A program made the position numbers and the translations under genes. The notes under the pieces were generated by a model that saw nothing but the letters and a program-made list of their open reading frames with translations, searched no databases and was not told the DNA's origin. This document shows positions 43,855 to 52,508 of a stretch of 64,000 bases of DNA, piece after piece; the first letter of the stretch is position 1, and each line of letters opens with the position of its first letter. Source of the stretch: Streptomyces sp. YS415 (lineage in GTDB: Bacteria > Actinomycetota > Actinomycetes > Streptomycetales > Streptomycetaceae); contig NZ_JAMJFL010000006.1 in NCBI RefSeq assembly GCF_023544665.1, positions 124,001-188,000 of the forward strand, given 5' to 3'.

Positions 43855-44163
43855 ATGCGCTGTGTCATCGCCCGCTTCCCGTTCGACCTGACCAAGGGCG
43901 GAGTGCTGGAATCGATGAAGGGCATCAGGCCCGAACCGGTCACCGGTGAGTCCGTGATCATCGGACGGCGCCACTACCCGGTCAAGCAGATCGGCCAGGT
44001 CATCACCCGCCAGGACCCCCGAGACTTCAGTGGCGCGGAAGTCCTCCGGGCCATGGCCCGCCTCGGCTTCACCTGCCGCACCCTGCCCGAGCCCGCGCCC
44101 GCCCCCGTCGAAAGCCCGTTGCAGCGGGCTTCCGCCCTGCTCGGCGCCCCCCTGTCCGTCTGA
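43855..44163 (+). CDS. Small conserved protein (SCO5918-like family)
   Basis: A 102-residue soluble protein starting MRCVIARFPFDLTKGGVLESMKG with a central IIGRRHYPVKQIGQVITRQDPRDFSGAEV. I recall the same small protein beside the cold-shock helicase in other Streptomyces (named for SCO5918). No enzymatic motif is visible. It ends the helicase operon, and a 44-bp palindromic terminator follows. Confidence 0.75.
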   Translation: MRCVIARFPFDLTKGGVLESMKGIRPEPVTGESVIIGRRHYPVKQIGQVITRQDPRDFSGAEVLRAMARLGFTCRTLPEPAPAPVESPLQRASALLGAPLSV

Positions 44164-44196
44164 CGGACGCGACGGGGGCTCCGGCCCCCCAGAGCA

Positions 44197-44240
44197 GCAG
44201 TGAGGGCCCTACCGGCGCGCGCCGGTAGGGCCCTCACTGC
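44197..44240. terminator. 44-bp perfect palindrome, bidirectional terminator
   Basis: A perfectly self-complementary 44-bp sequence with no loop bases (half-site begins GCAGTGAGGGCCCTACC), between the convergent helicase operon and the GvpU-like gene. Length and GC content make it an efficient terminator on both strands. Confidence 0.85.
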
Positions 44241-44271
44241 GTGTCGTGCCGCTTGCTGGCGCGGCGGTGGG

Positions 44272-44631
44272 TCAGTGGTCGGAGTAGCTGAAGTCGCCCA
44301 CGGTCCAGGCACCGACGTCCTCGATCGCGACGCGGTACATCCCGCCTGTCTCCGGGATCCCCACCGTTCCCTGCAGGATCCGGGCGACATGGAAGTGCAG
44401 ATGCGTAGGGCGCCCGTCCTGCTTCGGGGGGGTGTCGAAGACGGCGGAGAACTCGCCCAAGTGGGCGGAATCCGTCAGAACCTCCGACACTCTCTGTCTC
44501 CACACGGCTTCGGGAGCCAGGCGACCGGTGATGACAGCACCACCGGTGACCACGGTCAATGACATCTGAGTGCTTTGCCCGGATTCCACGCGGGCGGCGA
44601 TGTCAACGATCAGCTCGTCAGGCTTCGGCAT
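44272..44631 (-). CDS. Small protein, possibly GvpU-like gas-vesicle accessory family
   Basis: A 119-residue soluble protein beginning M-P-K-P-D-E-L-I-V-D. The pattern SLTVVTGGAVITGRLAPEAVWRQRV followed by HLHFHVARILQG and YRVAIEDVGAWTVGDFSYS resembles GvpU-type accessory proteins as I remember them. No other gas-vesicle gene lies in the window, so the call is tentative. The start at 44631 lacks a clear ribosome site. It is divergent from the RNase J gene. Confidence 0.5.
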   Translation of the reverse strand: MPKPDELIVDIAARVESGQSTQMSLTVVTGGAVITGRLAPEAVWRQRVSEVLTDSAHLGEFSAVFDTPPKQDGRPTHLHFHVARILQGTVGIPETGGMYRVAIEDVGAWTVGDFSYSDH

Positions 44632-44786
44632 GAGGTCAGATTGTACGCACCGGCCCCTCCGGGCGGCTCGGGCGGTGCCGGTACCGGGCGAGATGTTCAC
44701 ACACGGGACGGTGACCCGGGCGGTCGGGAAGAAGAGATCACAGGCCAATGGATCATCCTGTCCCGCACTGAGGGTACCGTCAGGGT

Positions 44787-46472
44787 ATGAGTCATCCGCA
44801 TCCAGAGCTGAAAGCCGCACCGCCTCTTCCCGAAGGAGGGCTGCGGGTCATTGCCCTGGGCGGCCTAGGTGAGATCGGCCGCAACATGACCGTCTTCGAG
44901 TACGCCGGCAAGCTGCTCATCGTCGACTGCGGCGTGCTGTTCCCCGAGGAGACCCAGCCCGGCGTGGACGTGATCCTGCCGGACTTCACCTCGATCCGGG
45001 ACCGGCTGGACGACATCGTGGCCGTGGTGCTGACCCACGGACACGAGGACCACATCGGCGGTGTGCCCTATCTGCTGCGCGAGCGCCGGGACATTCCCGT
45101 GGTCGGCTCCAAGCTGACGCTGGCGTTCCTGGAGGCCAAGCTCAAGGAACACGGCATCCGGCCGCGCCCGGTACGGGTGCGAGAGGGCGACCGGCGCAGC
45201 TTCGGGCCCTTCGACTGCGAGTTCGTGGCGGTCAACCACTCCATCCCGGACAGCCTCGCGGTCGCGATCCGCACCGGCGCCGGGATGGTGCTGCACACCG
45301 GCGACTTCAAGATGGACCAGTTCCCTCTCGACGAGCGGATCACCGATCTGCGCGCCTTCGCCCGCCTCGGGGAGGAGGGCGTGGACCTGTTCCTCACCGA
45401 CTCCACCAACGCCGAGGTGCCCGGTTTCACCACCTCCGAGCGTGAGCTGAACCCGGCGATCGAGCAGGTGATGCGCACCGCACCGCGCCGGGTCATCGTC
45501 TCCAGCTTCGCCAGCCATGTGCACCGCATCCAGCAGGTCCTGGACGCCGCTCACCAGCACGGCCGCAAGGTCGCCTTCGTGGGCCGCTCCATGGTCCGCA
45601 ACATGGGCATCGCCCGTGACCTGGGGTATCTGAAGGTGCCGTCCGGTCTGGTCGTGAGCACGAAGGAGCTGGAGAAGCTCCCGGACCACAAGATCACTCT
45701 GGTGTGCACCGGCTCCCAGGGCGAACCGATGGCCGCACTGTCCCGGATGGCCAACCGCGACCACGTCATCCGCATCGGCAAGGGCGACACCGTCCTGCTC
45801 GCCAGCTCCCTCATCCCCGGCAACGAGAACGCCATCTACCGGGTGATCAACGGGCTCACCCGGTGGGGTGCCCACGTGGTCCACAAGGGCAACGCCAAGG
45901 TGCACGTCTCCGGGCACGCCAGCGCCGGCGAACTGGTCTACTGCTACAACATCGTCAAGCCCCGCAACGTCATGCCCGTGCACGGTGAATGGCGCCACCT
46001 GCGGGCCAACGGCGACCTCGCCATCCGTACCGGTGTCGATCCCGACCGGGTCGTCATCGCCGAGGACGGCGTCGTCGTCGACCTGGTCGACGGCCGCGCG
46101 TCCATCACGGGCAAGGTCCCCGCCGGCAACGTCTACGTGGACGGCATGGAAGTGGGCGGCGCCACCGAAGCCTCCCTCAAGGACCGCCTCACCCTCGCCT
46201 CCGAAGGCGTGGTCACGGTGGTGGCGATCGTCGACGCGGACACCGGCGCCCTCGCCGAGGCCCCCGACTTCCTGGCCCGCGGCTTCGTCCACGACGACGC
46301 CACCTTCGAGCCGGTGATTCCCGTCATCGAGAAGACCCTGGCCACCGCGGCCGAGGAAGGCGTCGGGGACGCGCACCAGCTCGAACAGCTCGTCGCCCGC
46401 GCCGTGGCGAACTGGGCGTTCCGCACCCACCGCCGCAAGCCGCTCATCATCCCCGTCATCATCGACGCCTGA
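44787..46472 (+). CDS. rnj: Ribonuclease J
   Basis: A 561-residue MBL/beta-CASP nuclease. The metal motif THGHEDH is at residues 83-89; NHSIPDSLA, HTGDFKMDQ, LTDSTNAE and SSFASHVHRIQQ follow, and the beta-CASP region has GNAKVHVSGHASAGEL and MPVHGEWRHL. It performs 5'-3' exo- and endonucleolytic RNA decay and rRNA processing. The ATG at 44787 lies six bases after TACCGT, so the mRNA is probably leaderless. The usual Streptomyces rnj neighbour dapA is not present here, so this may be a second copy. A terminator follows. Confidence 0.93.
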   Translation: MSHPHPELKAAPPLPEGGLRVIALGGLGEIGRNMTVFEYAGKLLIVDCGVLFPEETQPGVDVILPDFTSIRDRLDDIVAVVLTHGHEDHIGGVPYLLRERRDIPVVGSKLTLAFLEAKLKEHGIRPRPVRVREGDRRSFGPFDCEFVAVNHSIPDSLAVAIRTGAGMVLHTGDFKMDQFPLDERITDLRAFARLGEEGVDLFLTDSTNAEVPGFTTSERELNPAIEQVMRTAPRRVIVSSFASHVHRIQQVLDAAHQHGRKVAFVGRSMVRNMGIARDLGYLKVPSGLVVSTKELEKLPDHKITLVCTGSQGEPMAALSRMANRDHVIRIGKGDTVLLASSLIPGNENAIYRVINGLTRWGAHVVHKGNAKVHVSGHASAGELVYCYNIVKPRNVMPVHGEWRHLRANGDLAIRTGVDPDRVVIAEDGVVVDLVDGRASITGKVPAGNVYVDGMEVGGATEASLKDRLTLASEGVVTVVAIVDADTGALAEAPDFLARGFVHDDATFEPVIPVIEKTLATAAEEGVGDAHQLEQLVARAVANWAFRTHRRKPLIIPVIIDA

Positions 46473-46481
46473 GCCCGCAGC

Positions 46482-46512
46482 CCGGCAGGCCTCGCCCCCG
46501 CGGGCCTGCCGG
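46482..46512 (+). terminator. Terminator after RNase J
   Basis: CCGGCAGGCC and its exact complement GGCCTGCCGG form a 10-bp stem with an 11-nt loop, starting 9 nt after the stop codon. Confidence 0.75.
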
Positions 46513-46684
46513 ACGGGCGGTGCATTGGCGCGTCATCCGCAGGTGGGCCCGGGCGGTTGCAGGGTACAAGGGGTGACGGCGGAGCAGCTGGGCTCAACGT
46601 GCCGGCTGAGGTCGGCCGGTGGGCTGACGTCCTGAGCAGCCTCGCCGTGGCCGTTGACGGCGGAGCGAAGGGAAGAGCGGCGGG

Positions 46685-47938
46685 GTGACGATCGGCGACG
46701 CCGTGTTCGCATGGCTGGGGGTGGGCGCACTGCTCGCGGCGGTGCTGCCACGGGTGGTCGCCGGCCGGCCGCTGTCACTTCCCCTCGTCTTCCTCGGGGG
46801 CGGCATCGCCGTCTACCTGCTGCCGTTGCCGCTGCCGGTCATCGACCCGGTGAACGACCGGCTGATGGCGGAGCACATCACCGAGATCTGCGTGATCATC
46901 GCCCTGATGGGCGCCGGACTGGCACTCAACCGGCCCATGGGGTGGCGTCGATGGGCCGCGACATGGCGGCTGCTGGGCGTCACGATGCCGCTGACCGTCG
47001 TTTTCACCGCCCTCACGGCCTGGTGGCTGCTCGACTGGCCGCCCGCAGCGGCACTGCTGCTGGCCGCAGTCCTGGCGCCGACCGATCCGGTGCTCGCTGC
47101 GGAAGTCCGGGTCGGCGAGCCGACCGAGGACGAGCACGACGAGGACGAGGTGCGGTTCGCTCTGACCAGCGAGGCGGGCCTGAACGACGGCTTGGCGTTC
47201 CCCCTCGTCTACGCGGCGGTCGCCCTGGTGGCCGCCGCCGGAGGAGGCTGGTCCGCGGACTGGATCGGCGGGTGGGCGCTGAAGGACCTCGCGCTCAAGT
47301 GCGGGATCGGGTTGCTGTGCGGCTGGCTGATCGGCCGTTTGCTGGGCTGGCTGTTCTTCCATTCCCACTCATCGGCGCTGCGGTTGTCCGAGCACCGAGA
47401 GGGATTCGTGGCCCTGGGCGCCACCTTCCTGGCCTACGGCGTGACCGAACTGCTCCAGGGCTACGGCTTCCTCGCCGTGTTCGTCACTGCCTGCTCCATC
47501 CGGGCGGAGGAACGTGCTCACGGATTCCACAACGTCCTGCACGACTTCGTCGAACAAGTCGAGCGTCTGTTCACCGCTGTGCTGCTGTTCCTGCTGGGGG
47601 CCTTCGTCGCTCTGGGAGGTCTGGACTCGCTGACGTGGCAAGGAGCGGTCACCGGGCTGGTCCTGTTGCTCGTCATTCGGCCACTGTCCGGGTGGGCCGG
47701 CCTGCTCGGCACCCGCATGCGGCGCAGCGAACGCTGGGTGACCGCGGCCTACGGCATCCGGGGCATCGGCTCGCTCTACTACCTTGCCTACGCCCTCGGA
47801 CAGCACAGTTTCCCCGTACCGGCGCGAGAGCTGTGGGCGGTGGTCACGTTCACCGTCCTCGCCTCCGTCGTGCTGCACGGTGTCACGGCCGGACCGGTCG
47901 TGACCCGCCTGGACCGGCTACGCGAAAACGTGCCGTGA
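46685..47938 (+). CDS. CPA1-type Na+(K+)/H+ antiporter (NhaP-like)
   Basis: A 417-residue polytopic membrane protein with about twelve helices. It carries ALMGAGLALNRPMGW, the cation-site motif APTDPVLAAEV, and SEAGLNDGLAFPLVY, the conserved NDG/NDA segment of CPA1 exchangers. It would exchange Na+ or K+ for H+ across the cytoplasmic membrane. The GTG at 46685 has AAGGGAAGAG upstream. It is a single gene with no regulatory C-terminal extension. Confidence 0.88.
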   Translation: MTIGDAVFAWLGVGALLAAVLPRVVAGRPLSLPLVFLGGGIAVYLLPLPLPVIDPVNDRLMAEHITEICVIIALMGAGLALNRPMGWRRWAATWRLLGVTMPLTVVFTALTAWWLLDWPPAAALLLAAVLAPTDPVLAAEVRVGEPTEDEHDEDEVRFALTSEAGLNDGLAFPLVYAAVALVAAAGGGWSADWIGGWALKDLALKCGIGLLCGWLIGRLLGWLFFHSHSSALRLSEHREGFVALGATFLAYGVTELLQGYGFLAVFVTACSIRAEERAHGFHNVLHDFVEQVERLFTAVLLFLLGAFVALGGLDSLTWQGAVTGLVLLLVIRPLSGWAGLLGTRMRRSERWVTAAYGIRGIGSLYYLAYALGQHSFPVPARELWAVVTFTVLASVVLHGVTAGPVVTRLDRLRENVP

Positions 47939-48264
47939 CGCCCGCAGTACCGAGCAGGCGTGTCTTCCAGGCCACCATGCCGTAGTCCTGCTCTTCGGGA
48001 CCGCATGCCGCAGGAGCGGGCCTGTTCGAAGCCTGCCGCGCAGGCCTGATACCGGGTTGCCGCAGCTGGGCGGGGATGGGGGGTTGGTCGACGTTCATGT
48101 TCCATGCGGTGTCGCCCGTGGCGTCGGCGCAGTTCGCGTCATGGGCAGCCGGTGCCGAGTCGATGGAGGATCCCGCCCACCGGGCGGCGGTCCCGCCGCC
48201 GACCGCATGCGAAGGGATATGACCTTCAGGGAGTGAAAGCCCCGGTCAGCAGCCCGGAAAGGTG
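47939..48264. other. Intergenic stretch without a supported gene
   Basis: About 325 nt after the antiporter, with no convincing coding frame or strong hairpin. It ends at the promoter of the leader-peptide/GNAT transcript. Confidence 0.45.
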
Positions 48265-48294
48265 TTGCCTCGGCAGAGGAGGGGCTACTAGCCT
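48265..48294 (+). promoter_or_regulatory. Promoter upstream of the leader peptide and GNAT gene
   Basis: TTGCCT (48265-48270), an 18-nt spacer, and TAGCCT (48289-48294). Transcription would begin near 48301, which gives a leader of about 136 nt before the acetyltransferase. Confidence 0.5.
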
Positions 48295-48337
48295 CACGCT
48301 GGCGCGAAGGACGCGTGATCTCGGGATGAGGAGGTTG

Positions 48338-48394
48338 ATGAATATGGCTGCCATTGGCCGACATCAGCATGCCCTCATCCGGCCCGTGCGATAA
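48338..48394 (+). CDS. Putative 18-residue leader peptide
   Basis: A short reading frame, MNMAAIGRHQHALIRPVR, with a strong GAGGAGG ribosome site just upstream. The site is 3 nt from the first ATG and 9 nt from a second in-frame ATG at 48344, which may be the true start. It lies between a plausible promoter and the acetyltransferase gene, 42 nt before the latter. It may regulate the downstream gene by translation, or it may be chance. Confidence 0.42.
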   Translation: MNMAAIGRHQHALIRPVR

Positions 48395-48436
48395 CAGAGC
48401 CCGGCCGGTCGTTGTTCCAACGATCAGGAGAGACAC

Positions 48437-48952
48437 ATGTCTTCCTCTTCTTCACACGTCCCCGCCGACGTGGTCACCAAGCGCCTTGTCCTGAGGCCCT
48501 GGACCACGGGTGAGGCCCTGGCGGTCCTCGACGACACCCGGTCCCCGCACTGGGCGGACGACTTTCCCGCGGAAGGCGATCGGGTGGTCGCGGGCCTCTT
48601 CGAGCAGTACCCCGACTGGCTTGGCCCCTACGGCCACCGGCTCGTGTTCGAACGCGCAAGCGGCTTGGTGGTGGGCTCCATCGGCCTGTTCTGGCCGCCC
48701 ACGGAGGGGGTCCTCGAGATCGGCTACGGCATCGTAATCTCCCGGCGTGGCCGAGGTTATGCCCCCGAGGCCGCCAAGGCCCTCGCCGACTTCGCCCTCA
48801 CCTTGCCGGCTGTCCACACGGTGTCCGCCGACGTGGAACTGTCTAACCCGGCCTCAGTTCGAGTACTTGAGAAGGCCGGCTTCTCCCGTTGGACGGCCGG
48901 GGAGAACGTAGTCAAGTTCAGGATCTCGAGCCCGGGCCGCGATCTACGCTGA
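48437..48952 (+). CDS. GNAT-family N-acetyltransferase (RimJ/RimL type)
   Basis: A 171-residue acetyltransferase starting with the RimJ/L pattern VTKRLVLRPWTTGEA. The acetyl-CoA-binding motif A is RRGRGYAPEAAKALADFA, and the closing segment is NPASVRVLEKAGFSRW. It would acetylate an amino group of a protein, a small molecule or an antibiotic; the substrate is not evident. The ATG has an AGGAGAG site. A strong terminator follows. Confidence 0.85.
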   Translation: MSSSSSHVPADVVTKRLVLRPWTTGEALAVLDDTRSPHWADDFPAEGDRVVAGLFEQYPDWLGPYGHRLVFERASGLVVGSIGLFWPPTEGVLEIGYGIVISRRGRGYAPEAAKALADFALTLPAVHTVSADVELSNPASVRVLEKAGFSRWTAGENVVKFRISSPGRDLR

Positions 48953-48956
48953 TGGC

Positions 48957-48992
48957 GTGGGGTCCTGGAAGCAACGCCTTCCAGGACCCCAC
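48957..48992 (+). terminator. Terminator after the GNAT gene
   Basis: A perfect 15-bp stem, GTGGGGTCCTGGAAG with its exact complement, around the loop CAACGC, four bases after the stop codon. Confidence 0.85.
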
Positions 48993-49065
48993 CGCTGTCG
49001 CTGGATTGCTGACGGCTTTCTCACCTTGTTCCGGCACATCACTTTGCGGACGAACGGGGGACTGG

Positions 49066-49398
49066 CTAGGGGATGGCCTGGATGCGCTCCATATGCTCCT
49101 CGCCCCACTCCCCGAGCGGCCCGAGTGCCGTGTTGAGGGAGCTGCCGAATTCGGTCAGCGAGTACTCCACCTTGGGCGGGACCTGGTGGTAGACCTCGCG
49201 GTGCACCAGGCCACTTGCCTCCATCTCCCGGAGTTGAAGAATCAGCATTCTTTCGCTGATACCGGGCACCGCCCGCCTCAACTCTCCGAAGCGCAAAGGC
49301 CCCTCCTCGCCGAGTGCAAACAGGATTAACCCCTTCCATTTACCGCCCATGACGGCGATGGCGGCGTCGAGTCCGCAGATGTAGGTCCGCTTGGTCAT
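49066..49398 (-). CDS. HxlR-family transcriptional regulator, TTA codon
   Basis: A 110-residue winged-helix protein with the HxlR pattern: a Cys near the N-terminus (TYICGLDAAIAVMGGKWKG), then LRFGELRRAVPGISERMLILQLREMEASGLVHREVYHQVPPKVEYSLTEFG. The single Cys can act as a redox or electrophile sensor in this family. The start at 49398 has an AGGAGTG site. Leu in KGLILF is encoded by TTA (complement of 49327-49329), which implies bldA dependence. It is divergent from two imine-reductase-like genes and probably controls them. Confidence 0.88.
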   Translation of the reverse strand: MTKRTYICGLDAAIAVMGGKWKGLILFALGEEGPLRFGELRRAVPGISERMLILQLREMEASGLVHREVYHQVPPKVEYSLTEFGSSLNTALGPLGEWGEEHMERIQAIP

Positions 49399-49421
49399 CG
49401 GCACTCCTACTGACAAAAGTG

Positions 49422-49449
49422 TGGGTACCCAACAGAATTGTAGGTACTT
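49422..49449. promoter_or_regulatory. Candidate HxlR operator in the divergent promoter region
   Basis: TGGGTACCCA (49422-49431) is a perfect palindrome. A related half-site, AGGTACTT (49442-49449), lies two helical turns further on. Both sit between the HxlR gene and the first reductase gene. HxlR dimers bind such short repeats near their own promoters. Confidence 0.45.
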
Positions 49450-49556
49450 GAACAAATGTATGTGCGGCTTCCAGAATGGAATCGGGAGCCACGCCGGACG
49501 CGCTGATCGGCGATTGCGTGGCTGCTCAACCATTCGACCGCTGACTGGAGTTACGT

Positions 49557-50447
49557 ATGACCAGGGATGCCCCCGTACCCGTGACCGTCGTCGGGCTGGG
49601 ATCGATGGGCCGGGCCTTGGCCGGAGCGTTCACCGACGCGGGACACCCGACATCGGTGTGGAACCGCACGCCGGCCAAGGCCGCACCGTTGGTGGCCAAG
49701 GGTGCCGTTCATGCCCAGGTGGTGGAGGCCGCGGTCGAGGCGAGCCCGCTGATCATCACCTGCCTGAGCACCTTCGAAGACACTCGCTCCGTCCTGGAGC
49801 CCGCTGCGGCGTCGCTGTCCGGGCGTGCCCTTGTCACGTTGAACAGTGGTTCGCCCGCCGGCGCCCGCGCCATGGCTGCCTGGGCGACCGGTTGCGGAGC
49901 CCGGTATCTGGCCGGAGCGGTCAAGAACGTGCCGGAGGCTGTGGGAGCGCCGGACACGCTGTTGTACTACAGCGGAGACAAGACCGTGTTCGACGAGTAC
50001 GAGACGACGCTGAAGGTGCTGGGCGGCGACACCGTCCATCTGGGAGATGAGACCGACCTTGCCGCCCTGTACGAGATGGCCGTGGGTGCCATGCTGCTGC
50101 CCGCGCTCGTCGGCTTCTTCCAGGGGGCCGCGGCCGTTCAGGCTCGCGGGTTGGAAGCGAGCAGCATGGTGCGGTTCGCCGGGAAGTGGCTGGACATGAT
50201 CAAGTCTCTGCTGCCGGTCTACGCCACAGAAATCGACAGAGGCGATTACACCGATGCCGCCTCCTCCGTGAACCTCTTCCTCACGGGCGCGGCCTATGAC
50301 ATGGAACTGGCCAAGGAGACGAACGTCGACGTGGCCTGGCTCGCTCCACTGTACGACTTGGTGGAGCGAGCGGCTGCGGCGGGTCACGGAGACCACAGCA
50401 TCTCGGCCCTGACCGAGGTACTCAGGAAGCCGGCACGGAAAGCGTAA
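49557..50447 (+). CDS. Imine reductase-like NADP-dependent oxidoreductase (6PGDH-like fold), copy 1
   Basis: A 296-residue protein with the N-terminal Rossmann motif GLGSMGRALAGAF and the NADP-selective VWNRTPAKAAPL, as in imine reductases and beta-hydroxyacid dehydrogenases. The dehydrogenase catalytic Lys of the latter group is not evident, and the C-terminal helical domain (LYEMAVGAMLLPALVGFFQG) matches imine reductases. It would reduce a C=N bond or act in reverse on an amine. The ATG has a GGAG site. It is followed 78 nt later by a paralogue and divergent from the HxlR regulator. Natural substrate unknown. Confidence 0.82.
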   Translation: MTRDAPVPVTVVGLGSMGRALAGAFTDAGHPTSVWNRTPAKAAPLVAKGAVHAQVVEAAVEASPLIITCLSTFEDTRSVLEPAAASLSGRALVTLNSGSPAGARAMAAWATGCGARYLAGAVKNVPEAVGAPDTLLYYSGDKTVFDEYETTLKVLGGDTVHLGDETDLAALYEMAVGAMLLPALVGFFQGAAAVQARGLEASSMVRFAGKWLDMIKSLLPVYATEIDRGDYTDAASSVNLFLTGAAYDMELAKETNVDVAWLAPLYDLVERAAAAGHGDHSISALTEVLRKPARKA

Positions 50448-50525
50448 TGCCGCTCGCGGCAGGTTGTGGCGAACACCGGCTTCACGGTATTGGCGCAGGT
50501 CTTTGATGTGATGGTGAGGGGTGTC

Positions 50526-51398
50526 ATGAGCAAAAACGATGTGACGGTCATTGGGCTCGGTCCCATGGGACGTGCGATGGCAAGCGCGTTCCTCAGCAAG
50601 GGCTACCGGGTCACCGTCTGGAACCGGACCGCAGGCAAGGAGAGCGATCTGGTGGGCGCGGGAGCCCATCGGGCCGCCACGGTCCACGACGCGCTCGCCG
50701 CGAGCGAACTGGTGATCCTCAGCCTGACGGACCACCACGCGATGCATGCCGTCCTCGATTCGGCCACCGACGCGCTGTCCGGCCGGGTCCTCGTCAATCT
50801 CAGCTCGGACACGCCCGAGAGTGCTCGCAATGCTGCGCGGTGGGCCTCAGGACACGGTGCCCGGTACCTCACGGGAGGTGTGCAGGCTTCACCCCCGGGC
50901 ATCGGGCAGCCAGAGTCCTCCGCTTTCTACAGCGGGCCCAAGGAGGTATTCGACGCGCACCGGGAAGCCCTTGAGGTGCTCACCGGCACGGACTACCGCG
51001 GCGAGGACCCGGGGCTGGCGGCGTTGTACTACCAGGTCGGGATGGACCTGTTCTGGACGACGGTGCTCGGCTGGCTGCACGCCCTCGCCCTGGCGGATGC
51101 CCACGGCGTCTCGGCCGAGCAGATCCTGCCGTCCGCATCATCCGTATTATCTGGAATGCCGGACTTCCTGAGCTTCTATACGCAGCGGATCGACGCGGGT
51201 GAGTACCCGGGCGACATTGAAAGGCTGGCTATGGGTGTGGCGAGCGTGGACCATGTCCTGCAGGCTGCCAGGGACGCAGGGGTCGATACCGCGCTACCGA
51301 CGGCGGTCCGGGACATTTTCCGGCGAGGCACAGCAGCCGGCCATGCCGAGGACAGCGCAACCAGCTTGATCGAGGTTCTGAAGAAACCCGCCGCATAG
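50526..51398 (+). CDS. Imine reductase-like oxidoreductase, copy 2, TTA codon
   Basis: A 290-residue paralogue of the preceding gene. It has GLGPMGRAMASAF, VWNRTAGKESDL and a C-terminal domain beginning LYYQVGMDLFWTTVLGWLHALALA. I chose the ATG at 50526, with GAGGGG upstream; an in-frame GTG at 50466 is less likely. Leu in SSVLSGM is encoded by TTA (51147-51149). Tandem duplicated, divergent imine reductases under a shared regulator suggest a small pathway acting on a cyclic imine or amine. Substrate unknown. Confidence 0.8.
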   Translation: MSKNDVTVIGLGPMGRAMASAFLSKGYRVTVWNRTAGKESDLVGAGAHRAATVHDALAASELVILSLTDHHAMHAVLDSATDALSGRVLVNLSSDTPESARNAARWASGHGARYLTGGVQASPPGIGQPESSAFYSGPKEVFDAHREALEVLTGTDYRGEDPGLAALYYQVGMDLFWTTVLGWLHALALADAHGVSAEQILPSASSVLSGMPDFLSFYTQRIDAGEYPGDIERLAMGVASVDHVLQAARDAGVDTALPTAVRDIFRRGTAAGHAEDSATSLIEVLKKPAA

Positions 51399-51613
51399 CC
51401 GCATCGCGCCGGCCGCCTGCCTCGCCCGTCGTCGCTGGAGGCGTTCGACGACCACGCCGACGTCCAGGTCTTGTGCGTCGCGGCAAGGGCAGCAAGGGCG
51501 ACAGTGCCATGTTCCGAGTCGCCGAACTCTCGCGCCTGCGCATGGGCGGAGATGGAAGCAGCGAGGCGAAACCGGGTTGTGCATCGAGCGCTGATCGGCT
51601 TGGGTTCGTGCTC

Positions 51614-52378
51614 GTGACTGCCTTGAATGATCTCGTACGTCCGGACCGCTATCCGCGCTCCTCCCGATATGACCCTGACTGGTTGATCAACCTCGCTATG
51701 GGGCCGAACCCATTGTGGATGCTGGAGGACCTCGCCGAGGACCTTGACCTGCGCCCGGGGATGCGGATTCTCGACCTCGGTTCGGGCAAGGGCGCCACGT
51801 CGGTGTTCCTGGCCCGCGAGTATGGCGCCCGGGTCGTCGCGGCCGACTTGTGGATCGCCCCTGAGGATGCGGCAGCCGTCTTCGCCGACGCAGAGGTCGG
51901 CGATCAGGTGGAGGCTGTGCGAGCGGAGGCGCACGCCTTGCCGTTCGAGGAGGAGAGCTTCGACGCCATCGTGAGCGTAGACGCGTTCGAGTACTTCGGT
52001 ACGGCAGACAATTACCTGCCCTACCTGGTCCGGTTTCTCCGCCCTGGTGGACAACTGGCCATGGCGACGCCCGCCATGACAAGGGAGGTCCGTGAACTCG
52101 GGGCCATCCCGCCCCACATCAAGGACGTGGTGGGTTGGGAAGCGATCGCCTGGCACACGGCGGAGTGGTGGCGCTTCCAGTGGGCGATCACTGAGCTGGT
52201 GGAGGTCACGTCCGCGCGGCTCCAACAAGGTGCCTGGCAGGACTGGCTGCTGTGGACCCAGGCGTGTGCCGAGCATCAGCCGGACGGCCGGAGCGTCAAC
52301 CAGCCGGTCATCGACATGCTCACCGCAGACGGCGGAGAGTTTCTCTCCTTTGCCCTGGTAACCGCACGCAAGAACTAG
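51614..52378 (+). CDS. SAM-dependent methyltransferase (class I)
   Basis: A protein of about 254 residues with the SAM motif MRILDLGSGKGATSVFLARE, an acidic residue after beta-2 (VVAADLW), and VSVDAFEYF as the post-II loop. It resembles small-molecule methyltransferases with a C-terminal cap (WWRFQWAITELVEVTSARLQ). The start is uncertain: I prefer the GTG at 51614, where family-like sequence begins (VTALNDLVRPDRYPR). In-frame starts further upstream would add up to 47 low-complexity residues. It lies downstream of the imine reductases on the same strand but with a 215-nt gap. Confidence 0.8.
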   Translation: MTALNDLVRPDRYPRSSRYDPDWLINLAMGPNPLWMLEDLAEDLDLRPGMRILDLGSGKGATSVFLAREYGARVVAADLWIAPEDAAAVFADAEVGDQVEAVRAEAHALPFEEESFDAIVSVDAFEYFGTADNYLPYLVRFLRPGGQLAMATPAMTREVRELGAIPPHIKDVVGWEAIAWHTAEWWRFQWAITELVEVTSARLQQGAWQDWLLWTQACAEHQPDGRSVNQPVIDMLTADGGEFLSFALVTARKN

Positions 52379-52508
52379 ATGGTCAACCCCGCGCGGAGCC
52401 ATTGGAGTTGAGGCCACTGGTGTGGCTGCTTGGGGCACGGCAGGCCCCGCATCGGGCAGGGCGGCGGCCCAGCACTGCGAGAGCCGCTTCGCGGCCTTCT
52501 GCGCGTTG

